A stretch of DNA of 64,000 nucleotides from Symbiodinium microadriaticum (taxonomy: Eukaryota > Sar > Dinophyceae > Suessiales > Symbiodiniaceae): assembly GCA_001939145.1 (NCBI GenBank), contig LSRX01000061.1, forward strand, positions 1,051,455 to 1,115,454, written 5' to 3'. Shown here one piece after another: positions 41,955 through 64,000 of the stretch. Each line of letters opens with the position of its first letter. Position 1 is the stretch's first letter. The translations under genes were made by a program, and so were the position numbers. The notes under the pieces were generated by a model. It saw only the letters and a list, made by a program, of their open reading frames with translations, was not told the origin of the DNA and did no database searches.

Positions 41955-43814
41955 ATGTTCAGAAACATCCGAGGTGCCTTCTGTGCACGGAACGGATTCA
42001 GGTAGAAGCGGTCGGCATGGAGTGCAGTCTTCCGCTTCTGCCCCTCGCCCTCACCTGACTAAACCCCATTAAACGAGGACTTAGATTTTAGGGTCTAGGG
42101 TTTAGGGCTGTTTGATTTTTGGGCTTCGCCTTCGGGCTCTGACTTCGGCTTTGGCTTTGGGTTTCTATGTTGGGCTGTGCAAGGAAGTGTCCTTCCGCTG
42201 GCACAATGGCCAGGCGGCCCGCTGCAAATTACCCCACGGCCCTGGTGTTCTGCTTGATCTTCTACACGCAGATGCCATGATAAGCCCTGGGTACAGGTAC
42301 TAGTAGTCGTCGTCGTGGTACTGGTACTCGTCACCGCCGCCGCCGATCGCGGTGGCGTGGCGGTGGCGGTGACGGTGGGGGTAGTAGCAGTAGGACAAGG
42401 AGTAGGAATAGGAGGAGGAGGAGGAGTAGCAGCACTACTACTACGACGACACACTATTCCTGCCAGCTAACGCAAAAACTATACTACCATAAGAACCCCA
42501 GGCGTGCTTCCCTTTTGCCTTCTGCTCACAAAGCCATCGGAGAGTTTAGTGTAATGCAGGGCCTGAAGAGTTAGAATGGGGTTTCGGGTATATTGTGCTT
42601 TTGCATAATTTTGGGACTACAAGAGGGTACCAGTCTCCGACTTGAAGATTCGACCTTTTCGCTGTCATGCCTGGCATTGGAATCCATCTATTGGCCTACA
42701 CCCTAAACCACCCTAAACCCTCAACCGGTCAGGTACACACCTAGGTACACTCCGCACACCTCTTATGACCTTCCACGCCTGCGTCTGCGGGTATAGAGGG
42801 CTTGGTACAGTCCTAGTACTTTGTAGGGATTATGGGGGGGGTTCTATGGGAGCCTGAATCATCAGCAGGAATGTTGGCTGGCAGTCACTATATCCATGAT
42901 TACATTTAGGAAACAACTTCCGGTCGTAGCTGTGAGCAGTGGCCGAGTCACCCAGGCATTCCCAGCCTCGCAACTGGGCCGAGTACCCTAGTCCAGAACC
43001 TTTTCAATTATTCTAGGATTAGATAAACCACAAAAGGTTACTGGACCACAGCTTGGGTCACCATTGAAGCGCTACCTGCTGTTCCGAGTCTACCACAATT
43101 ACACACGCATGGCCTCAATGGATGTGACCGGCTGTTGCTGCAAGAGAGAACATCCCGAGACCCAAGTAGGGTTGTTCTGGCATGGGATCCATGCAGGGTG
43201 GCCCTGTTTGATCTATGGGGCTTCTGTGGAAGTCGACTCACCCCTGAAGCAAAGTCAAGCCTGGGCCGTCCGATTCTGATAGATCTTCGTCGATGTCATG
43301 GGTTGTGGACTCGTCTTCCTCGATAGAGCTTGCGGTCTTTGGTTCCAAAGCAATGTGTGGGCCTTAACACCTAGACAAGGTTATTATACGATCATTCTAT
43401 AAAAAGGAGCCGCAAAAACCGTATTAGTCATATTTTTGTTGGCCCCTATGTTTGAGGCTCCAAGGGTTCGTGGGTTCACGGGGGCTCATGGGGCTCGGGC
43501 TGGGCCGAAAACGATGGCTGCCTAGGGGCCAAGCCCTCTTGCAAACAGAAAGCATAGGTAGTATCGGGACTTTCGTCATGAGAATAGGGTCCCGGGGCAC
43601 ATTATCAGTTATACTATCTGATTACGCTACAAGGGGGCTAGGACTAGGGGTCCCCACATCTTTGTGTGGGGTTCTTACTTTCTCTGCTTGGCGTCCGTCC
43701 CCATCCGTCGCCTGCCGCGTCCGTCGCCGCGTCCGTCGCCCGCCCGCCTTCCCTCCGCCTCCTCTCTCCACCCTCCTCCCGCCTCCTCCCGCCTCGTGGC
43801 CCCCCTCCACCCTC
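41955..43814. other. Region with no supported gene
   Basis: Contains CCCTAAA/TTTAGGG motifs near 42090 and 42710, a G-run at 42834-42841, and no splice-supported exon. Confidence 0.45.
42300..42450. repeat. Mixed trinucleotide tract (AGT/CGT/GGC/AGG)
   Basis: Degenerate AGT, CGT, GGT and AGG triplets with no stable unit. Confidence 0.8.
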
Positions 43815-44385
43815 TTAGCAGGCGCAGCATTTGGTGGGCCCCGTCACCCTCGAGCGCGCTTGGCACGCGCGGCATTTGGGGCCTTCGCGATCGGGACTAA
43901 AGCAGGCGCAGCATTTGGTCCCCTCTCCACCCCGAGCTTCCGGACTTCTAGCAAGCGCACCATTTGGTGCACAGCGCGCTTCGGGACTCCTAGCATAGCA
44001 GGCGCAGCATCCCCCTTCCTGCTGGCAGGCACAGCCTTTGGTGACCCACTTCCACCCCGAGTCCGCTTCCGGTAGCAGGCGCAGTAGTTGGTGGCCTCCC
44101 TGCAACTTCGAGCGTGCTTCTGGATTCAGCGTTTGGTGGGCCCTCAACTCCGAGCACGCTTCGGAACTGCGGGAAGGCGCAGCATGTGGTGGCCCCTCCA
44201 AGTTGAGCGCCTCCCCCTCCGCGCCCGAGAGCGCGCTTCAGGACTCCAGCAGGCGCAGCAAGTCTCGAGACTCCCGGTCCCAGTTGGTGCCCCCAACCCT
44301 CCACCTGTCGGGACATCTCTAGACTCCCAGCACAACCCCACGCCGGTTTAGGAACACGCGCAGCATTTGGTGGCCCTCCTCCACC
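43815..44385. repeat. Diverged GC-rich minisatellite (GGCGCAGCATTTGGTGG family)
   Basis: About eleven imperfect copies of a unit of roughly 40-70 bp. The core AGGCGCAGCATTTGGTGG is followed by a C-rich stretch and GAGC-GCGCTTC-GGGACTC. Clear copies begin near 43818, 43901, 43950, 43996, 44027, 44074, 44131, 44174, 44246 and 44355. Both strands are open over long stretches because of the high GC, but the repeat explains the frames. Confidence 0.8.
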
Positions 44386-44865
44386 CCCCAACACTGGGTG
44401 GCCCCCTCTATATAATTACCTCCGAGCGCACTTCCGCGTCGTTCTGTGCCTCGTCCGCCCGCCTCTTCTCGCCTGACTCACGCCTCACCCGCTGACTCAG
44501 TCATTCCGCCTCAGTTGCGCATCAGCTTCATGCTTTTGCGTTCCGTGCGTCCGCGCCGTCTCTTCCGTGTCGTCCTCGCATCTGCATGCGCTTCCTCCCA
44601 CCGTACTCACGCCTCACCCATACCTTCCGCTCACTTGCTCTCACTCCCTCTGTTTCTGGAATTATTGCTGCCAACCCTTTCGAGAAAATACGCATGTGGG
44701 GTTATCCGCTCCTTTCATTTTGATTGTAGCAGCAACGACAGTCGTCACAGCCGTCGTCGGATTGGCAACAGAAGTCAGGCAGCGTACTCGGGACCACGCC
44801 GAAAGTAGTGGCAGCGATGGTTGCGATATCAGCGCCAGTAGTAGTGAAGTTCTGGTAGTCGTGTA

Positions 44866-44999
44866 GTAGTAGCACCAGCAGCAGGAGTAGTTGTAGTAGC
44901 AGTAGTAGTAGTAGTAGTAGTAGTAGTAGCAGTAGCAGTAGCAGTGGCAGTGGCAGTGGCAGTGGCAGTGGCAGTGGCAGTGGCAGTGGCAGTGGCAGT
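44866..44999. repeat. AGT/AGC tract grading into GGCAGT hexamer repeats
   Basis: A triplet tract with AGC and AGT units (44866-44939) passes into about ten GGCAGT hexamers that run straight into the N gap. It is the left flank of the 37-bp satellite. Confidence 0.9.
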
Positions 45000-45134
45000 N
45001 NNNNNNNNNNNNNNNNNNNNNNNNNNNNNNNNNNNNNNNNNNNNNNNNNNNNNNNNNNNNNNNNNNNNNNNNNNNNNNNNNNNNNNNNNNNNNNNNNNNN
45101 NNNNNNNNNNNNNNNNNNNNNNNNNNNNNNNNNN
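45000..45134. other. Assembly gap, 135 N
   Basis: A run of N between the hexamer tract and the 37-bp satellite. The junction of the two arrays is therefore not observed. Confidence 0.99.

Positions 45135-64000
<18,866 letters not shown>

Noticed and set aside
43452..44394. Long frames on both strands in the GC-rich minisatellite (207 codons plus, 128-134 codons minus)
   Set aside because: Both strands are equally open, composition follows the repeat, and there is no domain or splice support.

Overview
This window looks like nuclear DNA from a dinoflagellate. No single marker proves it. The case rests on these points: (i) two long intronless genes, a SLC35B-type nucleotide-sugar/PAPS transporter and a multi-pass membrane protein with a TIR-like 'FVSHCW...WC..EL' module of the kind expanded in dinoflagellates; (ii) putative introns with AG|G acceptors, at least one of which would need a non-GT (GA) donor; (iii) TTTAGGG-type telomere-like motifs scattered through non-coding DNA; (iv) sparse genes embedded in microsatellites. 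No bacterial operon, CRISPR array or recognisable transposase or reverse transcriptase is visible.

Layout. Almost everything supported between about 5 kb and 38 kb reads on the minus strand. From right to left these are: the TIR-like membrane protein (36059-37891); a multi-exon gene with very short introns (33664-35089); a small gene (30202-30665); another (27633-28407); an acidic-protein gene (20994-22029); the SLC35B-like transporter (16091-17128); terminal exons at 14200 and 12684; a secreted Cys-rich protein with a Thr/Glu repeat (9561-10394) whose Lys/Asp/Arg-repeat C-terminus lies in a separate exon at 7425-8045; and terminal exons at 6920 and 5019. From about 38.4 kb to 41.4 kb the weak exon candidates are on the plus strand, so 37.9-38.4 kb may be a strand-switch point.

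Repeats dominate the rest. Tri-, di- and tetranucleotide tracts are frequent, and nearly all AGT tracts have the same orientation. There is an inverted/direct repeat family at 19.55-19.88 kb, a diverged GC-rich minisatellite at 43.8-44.4 kb, and at least three copies of a short dispersed repeat. The last 18.9 kb (45135-64000) is a satellite of twelve AGT triplets plus one extra A (37 bp), with about 506 units at a fixed period and running off the window end. Two N runs (200 and 135 bases) and two single Ns mark assembly uncertainty.

The genes do not form a recognisable pathway. Exon structures were worked out by hand from reading frames, splice-site context and codon phase. They are models to test against transcripts. 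Most small-gene products are unrecognised.
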